From Leyella stercorea DSM 18206 (lineage in GTDB: Bacteria > Bacteroidota > Bacteroidia > Bacteroidales > Bacteroidaceae): a stretch of DNA of 64,000 nucleotides. The position numbers were made by a program, and so were the translations under genes. The notes under the pieces were generated by a model. That model was given only the letters and a program-made list of their open reading frames with translations, ran no database searches and was not told where the DNA came from. Positions 27,720 through 36,250 of this stretch are shown piece by piece (position 1 is the stretch's first letter; every line of letters begins with the position of its first letter). The stretch spans positions 1 to 64,000 of the forward strand of contig NZ_JH379474.1 in NCBI RefSeq assembly GCF_000235885.1. The letters are read 5' to 3'.

Positions 27720-28349
27720 CTATTTTTTAGAATTGGTAAGAGAGAAAGGAAAGACTGTGTCAATCTTATCTGTAATGAATTGGAAATCTTCCGGGCGTGT
27801 TTTATAGTCGAGTTTGTCGACATCGACAACGAGGACTTTCCCTTTGTACTTGTTAAGGATAAAGTCGTCGTAGCGATCGTTGAGTCCCTGCAGATACTCG
27901 ATGGGAACCTTCTGCTCACACTCACGTCCCCGCTTCTGGATATTCTCCACAAGATGAGGAACTGAAGCTCGAAGATATATCATAAGGTTTGGCAGTTTCA
28001 CCTTCTCCACCATAATCTCATAGAGTTCCATATATGTCTCAAAGTCGCGGTCGGACATATTGCCTTGCAAGTAGTTGTTAGCCGTGAACACAAATACTCC
28101 TTCTTGAAGCGTGCGATCTTGAATAACAATGTTCGTCGATTGTGAGAATTCGAGAACATCCTTAAAGCGTTCCTTCAGGAAAAACACCTCCATAGCAAAC
28201 GACCATCGCTGCAGGTCTTTGTAGTAATCGTCCATATATGGATTGTTCACTACAGACTCATACCGCGGTTCCCATTGGTAATGCTTTGCAAGCATTTCTG
28301 TCAGTGTTGTCTTACCAGAACCAATATTTCCTGCTATTCCTATATACAC
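27720..28349 (-). CDS. Deoxynucleoside kinase, upstream copy
   Basis: A 209-aa paralogue of the 27097-27711 product: P-loop GNIGSGKTTLTEML, IQDRTLQEG and lid QKRGRECEQKVPIEYLQGLN. The two genes are 8 nt apart and so cotranscribed. Divergence between them sits in the substrate region (IFEDACIFAPNLHGQGYMSD versus LQEGVFVFTANNYLQGNMSD), which fits different base specificities. hisS lies upstream with a 58-nt gap. Confidence 0.88.
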   Translation of the reverse strand: MYIGIAGNIGSGKTTLTEMLAKHYQWEPRYESVVNNPYMDDYYKDLQRWSFAMEVFFLKERFKDVLEFSQSTNIVIQDRTLQEGVFVFTANNYLQGNMSDRDFETYMELYEIMVEKVKLPNLMIYLRASVPHLVENIQKRGRECEQKVPIEYLQGLNDRYDDFILNKYKGKVLVVDVDKLDYKTRPEDFQFITDKIDTVFPFSLTNSKK

Positions 28350-28407
28350 TTGTTGAAATCTAAAGTTTTAGTAAATTATTTAAGTAGTGCAAAGAGGTAT
28401 ACTCGTA

Positions 28408-29769
28408 TTACGCCTTCACTGTAGTAATCAGTTCCTCAGGTGTTACGAGAGTCTGCTCACCAGTGGTCATATTTTTCAATGTGAGTTTGCACTCAGCAAT
28501 CTCCGACTCACCAGCAAGAGCCACAAACGGCACTTGCTTTGCATTAGCATATGCCATCTGCTTCTTCATCTTTACGCTATCCGGATAAATCTCTGTGCGG
28601 ATACCAGCCTCGCGACACTGGCGCAGAACAGGCAAACAATATGCACTCTCCTTCTCACCGAAGTTGATGAAGAGAAGCTGCGTTCCGTTCACGGCTTCCT
28701 TTGGATAGAGGTCGAGACCACCGAGCACATCATAGATACGGTCTGCTCCGAACGATATGCCTACACCACTAAGTCCTGGCAATCCAAAGATGCCTGTAAG
28801 ATTGTCGTAGCGACCGCCACCTGTGATTGAACCAATAGCATAGTCGAGAGCCTTCACCTCAAAAATAGCACCAGTATAGTAGTTCAGACCGCGTGCAAGT
28901 GTAAGGTCGAGGTCTATCTGGTTGTGCAAACCACAAGTCTTCAGCGTGTCGAGGATAAAACGTGTTTCCTCAACACCCTTCAAACCAACTTCAGAACCAG
29001 CTAAGACCTCTGCAATAGTAGCAAGTTTCTCATCGTTGGTACCGACAAGGGCGATAATCGGCTGCAGTTTCTCGATGGCTTCCTCAGAGATGCCTACACG
29101 ACGAAGCTCCTCATTCACATTGTCGATGCCAATCTTGTCGAGTTTGTCGATAGCCACAGTAATGTCAACTATCTTTTCTGCCTCGCCTATCACCTCGGCA
29201 ATACCAGTAAGAATCTTACGATTGTTAATCTTGATAGCTACACGGATGCCGAATTTTGTAAACACGGTGTCTACAATCTGCATCAGCTCTACCTCGTTGA
29301 GTAACGAGTCGGAACCTACGACATCGGCATCGCACTGATAGAACTCGCGATAGCGACCCTTCTGCGGACGATCGGCACGCCATACAGGCTGAATCTGATA
29401 GCGCTTAAACGGAAGCTGGATATCTTCGCGGTGCTGAACGACGTAACGCGCAAACGGCACAGTAAGGTCGTAGCGCAATCCTTTCTCACAAAGTTTCGAA
29501 GCAAGATGCAGCGAGTTGCGACCGAGCAGCTCCTCGTCATCAATCTTCGCGAGACAGTCGCCCGAATTAAGAACCTTGAAGAGAAGTTTATCACCCTCTT
29601 CACCATACTTGCCCATAAGAGTCTGCAATGTCTCCATTGCTGGAGTCTCTATCTGCTGAAAGCCATAAAGAGCATAAACGCTACGAATTGTGTCGAATAT
29701 ATAGTTGCGCTTTGCCATCTCAACTGGCGAGAAGTCGCGTGTACCCTTTGGTATACTTGGTTTTGCCAT
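28408..29769 (-). CDS. hisS: Histidyl-tRNA synthetase
   Basis: A 453-aa class II aminoacyl-tRNA synthetase. Motif 1 region [20 protein letters not shown], motif 2 in [16 protein letters not shown] (here KGRYREF), the histidine-A motif [15 protein letters not shown] and the C-terminal anticodon-binding domain from about residue 350. Length is typical of Bacteroidota HisRS. The purA terminator lies just upstream, so hisS has its own promoter or depends on read-through; I see no good TAnnTTTG in the 30-nt gap. Confidence 0.95.
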   Translation of the reverse strand: MAKPSIPKGTRDFSPVEMAKRNYIFDTIRSVYALYGFQQIETPAMETLQTLMGKYGEEGDKLLFKVLNSGDCLAKIDDEELLGRNSLHLASKLCEKGLRYDLTVPFARYVVQHREDIQLPFKRYQIQPVWRADRPQKGRYREFYQCDADVVGSDSLLNEVELMQIVDTVFTKFGIRVAIKINNRKILTGIAEVIGEAEKIVDITVAIDKLDKIGIDNVNEELRRVGISEEAIEKLQPIIALVGTNDEKLATIAEVLAGSEVGLKGVEETRFILDTLKTCGLHNQIDLDLTLARGLNYYTGAIFEVKALDYAIGSITGGGRYDNLTGIFGLPGLSGVGISFGADRIYDVLGGLDLYPKEAVNGTQLLFINFGEKESAYCLPVLRQCREAGIRTEIYPDSVKMKKQMAYANAKQVPFVALAGESEIAECKLTLKNMTTGEQTLVTPEELITTVKA

Positions 29770-29799
29770 TAATATTTTAAGTTATGGAATTTAAAAAAG

Positions 29800-29841
29800 C
29801 TAAAGAAGTTAAAGCAAAGATTATCACTTTAACTTCTTTAG
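29800..29841 (-). terminator. Intrinsic terminator of fur-purA
   Basis: A perfect 15-bp inverted repeat (29800-29814 with 29827-29841, 12-nt loop), followed on the minus strand by a run of T (complement of AAAAAAG at 29794-29800). It begins 10 nt past the purA stop codon. Confidence 0.9.
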
Positions 29842-29850
29842 TTCTGTTAT

Positions 29851-31125
29851 TTATTTTCTTACAATTGTCTGTGCGCGGTCCGGACCGATAGAGATGATAC
29901 GGATAGGAGTTTCAAGATACTCCTCAATGAACTTAACGTAATCGTTGAACTCCTGTGGGAACTGATCCTCAGATGTAAACTTTGTCATATCCGTATTCCA
30001 ACCCTTAAACTCCTTGTACACGGGCTTAGCATCGTAGAGTTCGTAAGGCAAATCGGTGGTCTGTGTGCCGTCAGGAAGCTCGTATGCCACGCAAGCCTTC
30101 ACTACGGGGAAACCATCAAGAACGTCGCTCTTCATCATAATGAGTTCTGTTACGCCGTTAATCATGATAGAATACTTCAGCTGAACGAGGTCACACCAAC
30201 CGCAACGACGCTCACGACCGGTAACAGCACCATACTCATGTCCGAGGTCGCGTATCTTTGCACCTGTCTCGTCGAAGAGTTCTGTTGGGAACGGACCTGC
30301 ACCAACACGTGTACAGTAAGCCTTCATTATACCATATACATTGCCAATGCGGTTCGGACCAATGCCCAAGCCGATGCAAGCACCTGCGCAGATGGTATTA
30401 GAAGAAGTAACAAACGGATAAGAACCAAAGTCAACATCGAGCATTGTGCCCTGAGCACCCTCGCAAAGAATATCCTTACCCGAACGCAAAATCTTGTTTA
30501 TCTCGTGCTCGCTATCCACAATCTGGAACTGCTTAAGATATTCAACGCCTTCCATCCATACCTTCTCAACCTCTGTAATGTCGAAGTCGGTGTAACCGAG
30601 TGCTGCAATCTGTTTGAGATGAGCAGCTTTATGCGCCTCATACTTCTCCTGGAAGTTGTCGAGAATATCACCCACACGCAGACCACTGCGCGAAACTTTA
30701 TCCGTATAAGTCGGACCGATACCCTTACCTGTTGTGCCTACCTTGTTCTTACCCTTTGAAGCTTCGATAGCAGCATCGAGTACGCGGTGTGTTGGCATGA
30801 TAAGGTGAGCTTTCTTAGAGATATGCAAACGACCCTTCAAATCGTGACCACTCTTCTCCAAGTCCTTTGCCTCATTCATAAAAAGGTCGGGGGCAAGAAC
30901 AACGCCGTTGCCAATTATGTTCACCTTACCACCCTGAAAGATGCCTGACGGGATGCTACGGAGGACATACTTCTGACCTTCAAACTCAAGGGTATGACCA
31001 GCGTTTGGACCACCCTGGAAACGTGCGATAATATCATACTTAGGGGTCAGTACGTCTACTACCTTACCCTTGCCTTCATCGCCCCACTGCAATCCGAGCA
31101 GGACATCAACTTTACCTTTATTCAT
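29851..31125 (-). CDS. purA: Adenylosuccinate synthetase
   Basis: A 424-aa enzyme joining IMP and aspartate with GTP to give adenylosuccinate, the first committed step to AMP. Motifs: GLQWGDEGKGKVVD at the N-terminus, NAGHT, TTGKGIGPTYTDKVSR and GAVTGRERRCGWCD. The ATG at 31125 is chosen; the frame extends 3 codons to a TTG. The start overlaps the end of the Fur-family gene by 8 nt. Confidence 0.96.
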   Translation of the reverse strand: MNKGKVDVLLGLQWGDEGKGKVVDVLTPKYDIIARFQGGPNAGHTLEFEGQKYVLRSIPSGIFQGGKVNIIGNGVVLAPDLFMNEAKDLEKSGHDLKGRLHISKKAHLIMPTHRVLDAAIEASKGKNKVGTTGKGIGPTYTDKVSRSGLRVGDILDNFQEKYEAHKAAHLKQIAALGYTDFDITEVEKVWMEGVEYLKQFQIVDSEHEINKILRSGKDILCEGAQGTMLDVDFGSYPFVTSSNTICAGACIGLGIGPNRIGNVYGIMKAYCTRVGAGPFPTELFDETGAKIRDLGHEYGAVTGRERRCGWCDLVQLKYSIMINGVTELIMMKSDVLDGFPVVKACVAYELPDGTQTTDLPYELYDAKPVYKEFKGWNTDMTKFTSEDQFPQEFNDYVKFIEEYLETPIRIISIGPDRAQTIVRK

Positions 31126-31615
31126 TTTTATCAATATTTGATTTCTTCGTTCCTTTTAAGTTCTTCTTACGTTTACTGCGAGCCTGACACGTTTGACATA
31201 CACCATAGAAATACAAAGAGTAGTACTCTCTGCGAAAACGCTTCAAGCGCACACTGTCAAGCACCTTGCCTATTTCTGGCAAATCAATCTCTGTCACCTT
31301 GCCACAAATGGTGCACGTCTGATAGCAATGATTGGAAGTATCGCAACACGCTTCGTACTTTGTCTCTGTTTGAAAGCGATGCTTTACAACAAGACATAAC
31401 TTCACAAACAGATTGAGCGAGTTGTACAGCGTTGCTCTACTGACGTGGAAGTTCTGCACCGCCATTCGCTCTGCAAGCTCTTCAATAGTGAAAAGTCCAT
31501 CGATATCGTACATAGCATCAAGGAGCGCAAAACGCTCTGTAGTCTTTCTACAATTGTTCTCTTCTATGTATTTGGTCAGTGCGGCGCGTGCTGCTACCTT
31601 TTTATCATTTTTCAT
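31118..31615 (-). CDS. Fur-family transcriptional regulator, first copy
   Basis: A 165-aa regulator with an N-terminal winged helix (TTERFALLDAMYDIDGLFTI and VSRATLYNSLNLFVKLCLV) and a C-terminal dimerisation domain. CTICGK and CQTCQAR are two CxxC pairs typical of the structural zinc site. CCDTSNHCYQ stands where Fur and Zur normally have a His-rich metal site. The metal specificity is unclear. The last 20 residues are Lys-rich and overlap the purA start, so the two genes are translationally coupled. Confidence 0.85.
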   Translation of the reverse strand: MKNDKKVAARAALTKYIEENNCRKTTERFALLDAMYDIDGLFTIEELAERMAVQNFHVSRATLYNSLNLFVKLCLVVKHRFQTETKYEACCDTSNHCYQTCTICGKVTEIDLPEIGKVLDSVRLKRFRREYYSLYFYGVCQTCQARSKRKKNLKGTKKSNIDKNE

Positions 31616-31622
31616 CAGTATG

Positions 31623-31653
31623 CAAAGTTACATTATTTTGCGAAAGTGACCAA
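31623..31653 (-). promoter_or_regulatory. Promoter of fur-purA
   Basis: TTG (31653-31651), a 20-nt gap and TAACTTTG (31630-31623) on the minus strand, 8 nt upstream of the start codon. The 5' leader would be only a few nucleotides. Confidence 0.7.
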
Positions 31654-31662
31654 AAAGAAACA

Positions 31663-32277
31663 CTAAAAAGCGTCAAATCCAGCCGCTTTCAACAATTGTA
31701 CAGCCTCTTTAGCCTGTTCTCTATCAGTTGACGAAACATAATCGAGACTGTTGACAAGTGGATGAAGCAGTTGACGGTCGGCACTTTTAAGGTCAATAGC
31801 TGCTTTTTCGAACAACGTAGCATATAATTGCGACGCACATTCATTATTGCGTTTCAAAAGACGGCATACAAGATTGTACGCACATATGCGCACTAACTTA
31901 TCGTCGTTTTCGAATAACATAAGTGAGAGTTTTTCTGCCTCATTCATGTGTTGGAAGAGGTTGAATACCACCATCTCTGCCATCTCTACTGTCAACAAAG
32001 TAGCAGCCCATTCCATAGCCTCACTTGCCGTGAAGTCGTCTGCGGGCATTATAAGTGTTGCCAGTATCTTGCACTCGCGTATGTTCTCCTGCCACAGAGC
32101 CGCAGCAAGAGCCTTGTCCTTGCCATACTGTTCAGCCATGTGTCGCAGGTCCATCTGCGACACTCCCCAATTTATCTTATAGTCGAGTCCTTTCTGTCGC
32201 ATTGATGTCGACGTTATGCCGTTCATATACAGACGGAAAGAACGCTTTATCTGTTTTACCTGTTCGGTTGTTTCCAT
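31663..32277 (-). CDS. Putative DNA alkylation repair (AlkD-like) helical-repeat protein
   Basis: A 204-aa all-alpha protein. The pattern YKINWGVSQMDLRHMAEQYG, then LAAALWQENIRECKILATLI, resembles the AlkD/AlkC HEAT-like glycosylase family, in which the Trp and acidic residues face DNA. I cannot confirm the catalytic Asp. It follows the DPP III gene with a 20-nt gap. Alternatively it may be a non-enzymatic HEAT-repeat protein. Confidence 0.6.
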   Translation of the reverse strand: METTEQVKQIKRSFRLYMNGITSTSMRQKGLDYKINWGVSQMDLRHMAEQYGKDKALAAALWQENIRECKILATLIMPADDFTASEAMEWAATLLTVEMAEMVVFNLFQHMNEAEKLSLMLFENDDKLVRICAYNLVCRLLKRNNECASQLYATLFEKAAIDLKSADRQLLHPLVNSLDYVSSTDREQAKEAVQLLKAAGFDAF

Positions 32278-32297
32278 ATTCTCACATTATTATATAT

Positions 32298-34220
32298 CTA
32301 CAGAAAGCCATACTCGTTTGAGTAGCGCAGCATCTGTTCGTCATAAGCCTCCATATAGTCGAGGCGCACATCTGTAGCGTTGCCTTTGCTGTCGCTCACA
32401 ATCTCCATCTTCGGGTTCAGGAAGCCCTTGTACGGTGCTATGCCGAGCGACTTGTAACGTACCAGAAGTTCTTCGTGCAGCTTCGGCTCCACGTGTATTG
32501 CGTAATGCTCTACGAGTTGCTTTGCCGCCTCGAAGTCACCTTCGCTCTTTATGCGCTGTATCTCTGCGAGCAACTTAGCAAACGCCTCGCGCAACATCTC
32601 GTAATCGCTCACCTCCACGTAGGTCTTCTCATCGTGCTTCACGAGTCTTACTGCCGATGGATAGTGCTTCAGCGTCCAGCGGGCAATGAGTGCTCTGTTG
32701 CGCATATGCGCTTCTTCTATTTCGTTTCCCGGCTGAATGCGTGTGAGCTGAGTAAGCAGACCGTTCATCATGTATGTGTAGTACTGCGACTTGTATGCTT
32801 CTGCATCTGGCACAAGCCCAAGTTCGACGAGCTTTGCGTCGGCTATGTAGTACAAGCCGAACAAATCGGCACGTGCTTCCTCTATTGTGCTACCGTACGA
32901 ACCGAGTGCGTCTGCCGACACTCCTGCGAGCAGTTGTCCCGATCCGTGTCCGAGACATTCGTGCAGGTCGGTATGCAGGTCGTCGCACACGTCACCATAT
33001 TTCTCAATCATGGCGCGTGTCGCTTCGTCAGCCACGAACTCTTGCAGAAATCCATTGCCCTTCGCCGCCTGATTGTATGCGTGTGTCAGATTGCCTATCG
33101 TTATGCTCTTCGATCCGTATTGTGCTCTTATCCAGTCGGCATTGGGCAGATTGATGCCTATCGCCGTTGACGGATATTCGTCACCACCAAGCATAGCCGA
33201 GCACACCACGTTTGCCGTCACACCTACTACCTGCGACTTGCGAAAACGTGGGTCTACAGGCGAGTGGTCTTCAAACCATTGCGCATTCTTGCTGATTGTC
33301 TGCGTGCGCTGAGTTGCCACCAGGTCTTTGTACGTCACGATGCCTTCCCACGATGCCTTCATACCAAGCGGGTCGCCATACACTTCAATAAAGCCGTTGA
33401 TGAAGTCGATGCGTCCTTCGTGCTCTTTCAACCATTCTATCGAATAGGCATCAAACTTACTGAGGTCGCCTGTTCGGTAGTAGTCTACGAGCATACCGAT
33501 TATCTTCGTCTGAAGTTCGTTCTCAGCCACTTCCGATGCCTTCTCCAGCCAGTACGTGATGTGCTTTATTGCCTCGCCGTAGAGTCCGCCTTCGTGCCAA
33601 ACGTCTTCTTTCAGCGTACCGTCGGCAGTCTTTCGGAGCGTGGAATTAAGCCCATACGAAATCGGCATCGGGTCGTTCTCGTCGCGCATGGCGTCGTAGA
33701 AGCGTTCCGCTTCCTGCTGCGTCACTCCATCGTAGTAGTTGCATGCAGATGTCTGCACGAGGTCGTCACCGGCCTTCTGGTTCACGCGCTTTGGCAGAAC
33801 CATCGGGTCAAATATCACCTTGCAAAGCTCATCGATATTCTCGTCTTCGCAACCGCAACAATCCACAACCTGTCTGAAGTATTCCTCAGTAAAAGCTGGT
33901 ACAAACTTCTCGCAGCCGTAATGGTGGTGTATGCCGTTCGAGAACCACACTCGCTTGAGATATGTCTCCAATGCTTTGTACTCTTCGGTCGTGCGGTCGC
34001 CTTCATAGCGTTTGTATATGGTCTCAAGCACTTTGCGTATGCGCAGATTATAACGTCCGAACTGGTCGGTAGTTATGTCACGACCGCAGAGCGTTGCCTT
34101 AGCCAAGTAGTATATGTATAGCTTCTGACGCAGGGTCAGTGCCTCAAAACCATCGAGACGATAGCGCAGCATCTGTATGTCGGCAAACCGCTCGTCGGTA
34201 TATCTGAATTGTTCTGTCAT
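32298..34220 (-). CDS. Dipeptidyl-peptidase III (M49 family)
   Basis: A 640-aa zinc peptidase that removes dipeptides from the N-terminus of oligopeptides. The M49 motif HECLGH is at residues 420-425 and the third zinc ligand motif EEARAD at 447-452. No signal peptide is seen, so it is likely cytosolic; some Bacteroidota DPP III carry one. It starts 9 nt after the nadE stop codon, giving an operon nadE, DPP III, AlkD-like. Confidence 0.92.
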   Translation of the reverse strand: MTEQFRYTDERFADIQMLRYRLDGFEALTLRQKLYIYYLAKATLCGRDITTDQFGRYNLRIRKVLETIYKRYEGDRTTEEYKALETYLKRVWFSNGIHHHYGCEKFVPAFTEEYFRQVVDCCGCEDENIDELCKVIFDPMVLPKRVNQKAGDDLVQTSACNYYDGVTQQEAERFYDAMRDENDPMPISYGLNSTLRKTADGTLKEDVWHEGGLYGEAIKHITYWLEKASEVAENELQTKIIGMLVDYYRTGDLSKFDAYSIEWLKEHEGRIDFINGFIEVYGDPLGMKASWEGIVTYKDLVATQRTQTISKNAQWFEDHSPVDPRFRKSQVVGVTANVVCSAMLGGDEYPSTAIGINLPNADWIRAQYGSKSITIGNLTHAYNQAAKGNGFLQEFVADEATRAMIEKYGDVCDDLHTDLHECLGHGSGQLLAGVSADALGSYGSTIEEARADLFGLYYIADAKLVELGLVPDAEAYKSQYYTYMMNGLLTQLTRIQPGNEIEEAHMRNRALIARWTLKHYPSAVRLVKHDEKTYVEVSDYEMLREAFAKLLAEIQRIKSEGDFEAAKQLVEHYAIHVEPKLHEELLVRYKSLGIAPYKGFLNPKMEIVSDSKGNATDVRLDYMEAYDEQMLRYSNEYGFL

Positions 34221-34229
34221 TGTTTACGT

Positions 34230-36158
34230 TTAGAGGTTTTCACATTCTGCCAGCCATAACGCACTTGATGCGTCGGTAGGCATACGCCAGTCGCCACGCG
34301 GGCTAAGGCTCACGCTGCCTACCTTCGGACCGTCGGGCAGACACGAGCGCTTGAACTGCTGGTTGAAGAATCTTCTTACGAATGTCTTCAGCCAATGCTT
34401 TATCACTTCGTCAGAATAGAGGTCTTTGCTGAACGCATGGCGTGCAAGCATGTATATCTTTGCCGGACTGAAACCGAAGCGCATGAAGTGGTAGATGAAG
34501 AAGTCGTGCAGCTCGTACGGACCTACGAGGTCTTCTGTCTTCTGCTTTATGTTGCCATGTTCATCGGCTGGAATCAGCTCAGGCGAGATAGGCGTGTCAA
34601 TGATGTCGAGCAAGGTTGCTCTTGACTGCTCGTCTACGCTGTTCTCTGCCACATGGCTCACGAGATAACGTATGAGGGTCTTCGGTATGCTTACGTTCAC
34701 ACCATACATCGACATGTGGTCACCGTTGTATGTTGCCCATCCGAGTGCCAGCTCGCTCAAGTCGCCCGTACCGATAACCATGCCGCCCAACTCGTTGCTG
34801 AGATCCATGAGTATCTGCGTGCGTTCGCGTGCTTGTCCGTTCTCGTATGTCACGTCGTGTACGTTTATATCGTGACCGATATCCTCGAAGTGCTGCATCA
34901 CGCTCTTGCGTATGCTTATCTCACGTACAGTGATGCCCAAACCCTTCATAAGCGTCATGGCGTTGTTGTATGTACGATCTGTTGTTCCGAAGCCTGGCAT
35001 CGTAACACCCACAATGCCCTTGCGGTCGTAACCCAGTTTGTCGAAGGTCTTAACGCAGACAAGCAGGGCGAGTGTAGAGTCAAGACCGCCACTGATGCCA
35101 ATCACGGCACACTTGCAATGAGTGTGTACCAGGCGCTTTGCTAAGCCACACACCTGAATGCTGAATATCTCGTCGCACGAAGCGTACATATCGTCGTTCT
35201 CCGGTATAAACGGATGTGGGTCGACATAGCGAAACAGTTCGAATCTTCTTTCGTCTGTTTCGTCTGCATCGAACACTCTGGCTTTATGTCCACGCTGGGC
35301 ATGTACGAACGAAGTGTTTCTTCTGCGCTCTGTACGAAGCTTGTCCACGTCTATCTGGCTCACCACGAGCTGTTCTTCCAACGAGAAGCGTTTCGACTCT
35401 GCCACCAGGGTACCATTCTCGTAGACGAACGCATTGCCGCCATAAACCACGTCTTGCGTACTCTCGCCGAAGCCGCACGAGCTATATACGTAGCCGCATA
35501 TCAGTCGGGCACTCTGCTGCGCAAGCAGGCTCTTAAGGTAGGCGTTCTTGCCGATGAGACCATCGGATGCCGAGAGGTTAAATATGATGTCGGCTCCCGA
35601 CAGCACGAGGTTGTTCGACGGGGGCAATGGCGACCATACGTCCTCACAAAGTTCTATGCCGAACTTCACGCCGCGTGCCGTCTTGAACAACGTTTCTTCG
35701 CCACTCACGCTCACCCAACTGCCGGCGTAGCCAATCACAACAGATTCTGTAAGGTCGTCTGACGAGGCAAACCATCGCTTCTCGTAGAACTCGCCGTAGT
35801 TGGGCAGAAAGCGCTTCGGCACAATACCCAGCACCTTGCCGTGCTGACATACCACGGCGCAGTTGTACACGCCGCCGCCAATGCATACCGGCGCGCCAAC
35901 AACGCTTATCACATCACAGCGCTCTGTAGCCTCAAGCAGGTCGGCAATCTTCTTTTCCACACGATCAAGTAAAGCCTGTTGTGCAAAGAGATCCTGACAC
36001 GAGTAACCCGTAACCGACAGTTCGGGGAATACCAAGATCTCCACACCGCGCTTATCTGCGTCTACAACAAAGCGTTCTATCTGCTCTACGTTGTAGTCTA
36101 CATCGGCAACCCTTACTTGAGGTATCGCCGAAGCAACAGTTATATATCCGTAATTCAT
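34230..36158 (-). CDS. nadE: Glutamine-dependent NAD+ synthetase
   Basis: A 642-aa two-domain enzyme. Residues 1-270 are a nitrilase-type glutaminase (Glu in VFPELSVTGYSCQDL, Lys in VPKRFLPNYGEFYE, Cys in GIELCEDVWSP). The C-terminal half is an ATP pyrophosphatase (GISGGLDSTLALLV) that amidates deamido-NAD+. The start at 36158 (MNYGYITVASAIPQVRVADV) matches the family N-terminus. A frame 22 codons longer exists only because the dispersed hairpin repeat at 36197-36232 happens to be open; those residues are not part of the enzyme in my view. Confidence 0.95.
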   Translation of the reverse strand: MNYGYITVASAIPQVRVADVDYNVEQIERFVVDADKRGVEILVFPELSVTGYSCQDLFAQQALLDRVEKKIADLLEATERCDVISVVGAPVCIGGGVYNCAVVCQHGKVLGIVPKRFLPNYGEFYEKRWFASSDDLTESVVIGYAGSWVSVSGEETLFKTARGVKFGIELCEDVWSPLPPSNNLVLSGADIIFNLSASDGLIGKNAYLKSLLAQQSARLICGYVYSSCGFGESTQDVVYGGNAFVYENGTLVAESKRFSLEEQLVVSQIDVDKLRTERRRNTSFVHAQRGHKARVFDADETDERRFELFRYVDPHPFIPENDDMYASCDEIFSIQVCGLAKRLVHTHCKCAVIGISGGLDSTLALLVCVKTFDKLGYDRKGIVGVTMPGFGTTDRTYNNAMTLMKGLGITVREISIRKSVMQHFEDIGHDINVHDVTYENGQARERTQILMDLSNELGGMVIGTGDLSELALGWATYNGDHMSMYGVNVSIPKTLIRYLVSHVAENSVDEQSRATLLDIIDTPISPELIPADEHGNIKQKTEDLVGPYELHDFFIYHFMRFGFSPAKIYMLARHAFSKDLYSDEVIKHWLKTFVRRFFNQQFKRSCLPDGPKVGSVSLSPRGDWRMPTDASSALWLAECENL

Positions 36159-36196
36159 AAAAGCCCTTTTTTCTCTTTTACTTTCAAAAGTTTTGT

Positions 36197-36232
36197 GGCT
36201 GCGTGGTATGGGCAAGATGCCCATACCTCCTA
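36197..36232 (-). repeat. Dispersed hairpin repeat, copy 2
   Basis: Minus-strand TAGGAGGTATGGGCATC followed by the inverted half and CACGCAGCC. The perfect 10-bp arms GGTATGGGCA / TGCCCATACC have a 3-nt loop. T-rich tracts of TTTTACT/CTTTT type lie on both sides (36166-36190 and 36232-36252), as around copy 3. It lies in the gap between nadE and the DUF2027 gene. Confidence 0.8.
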
Positions 36233-36250
36233 CTTTTTACTCTTTTACTT

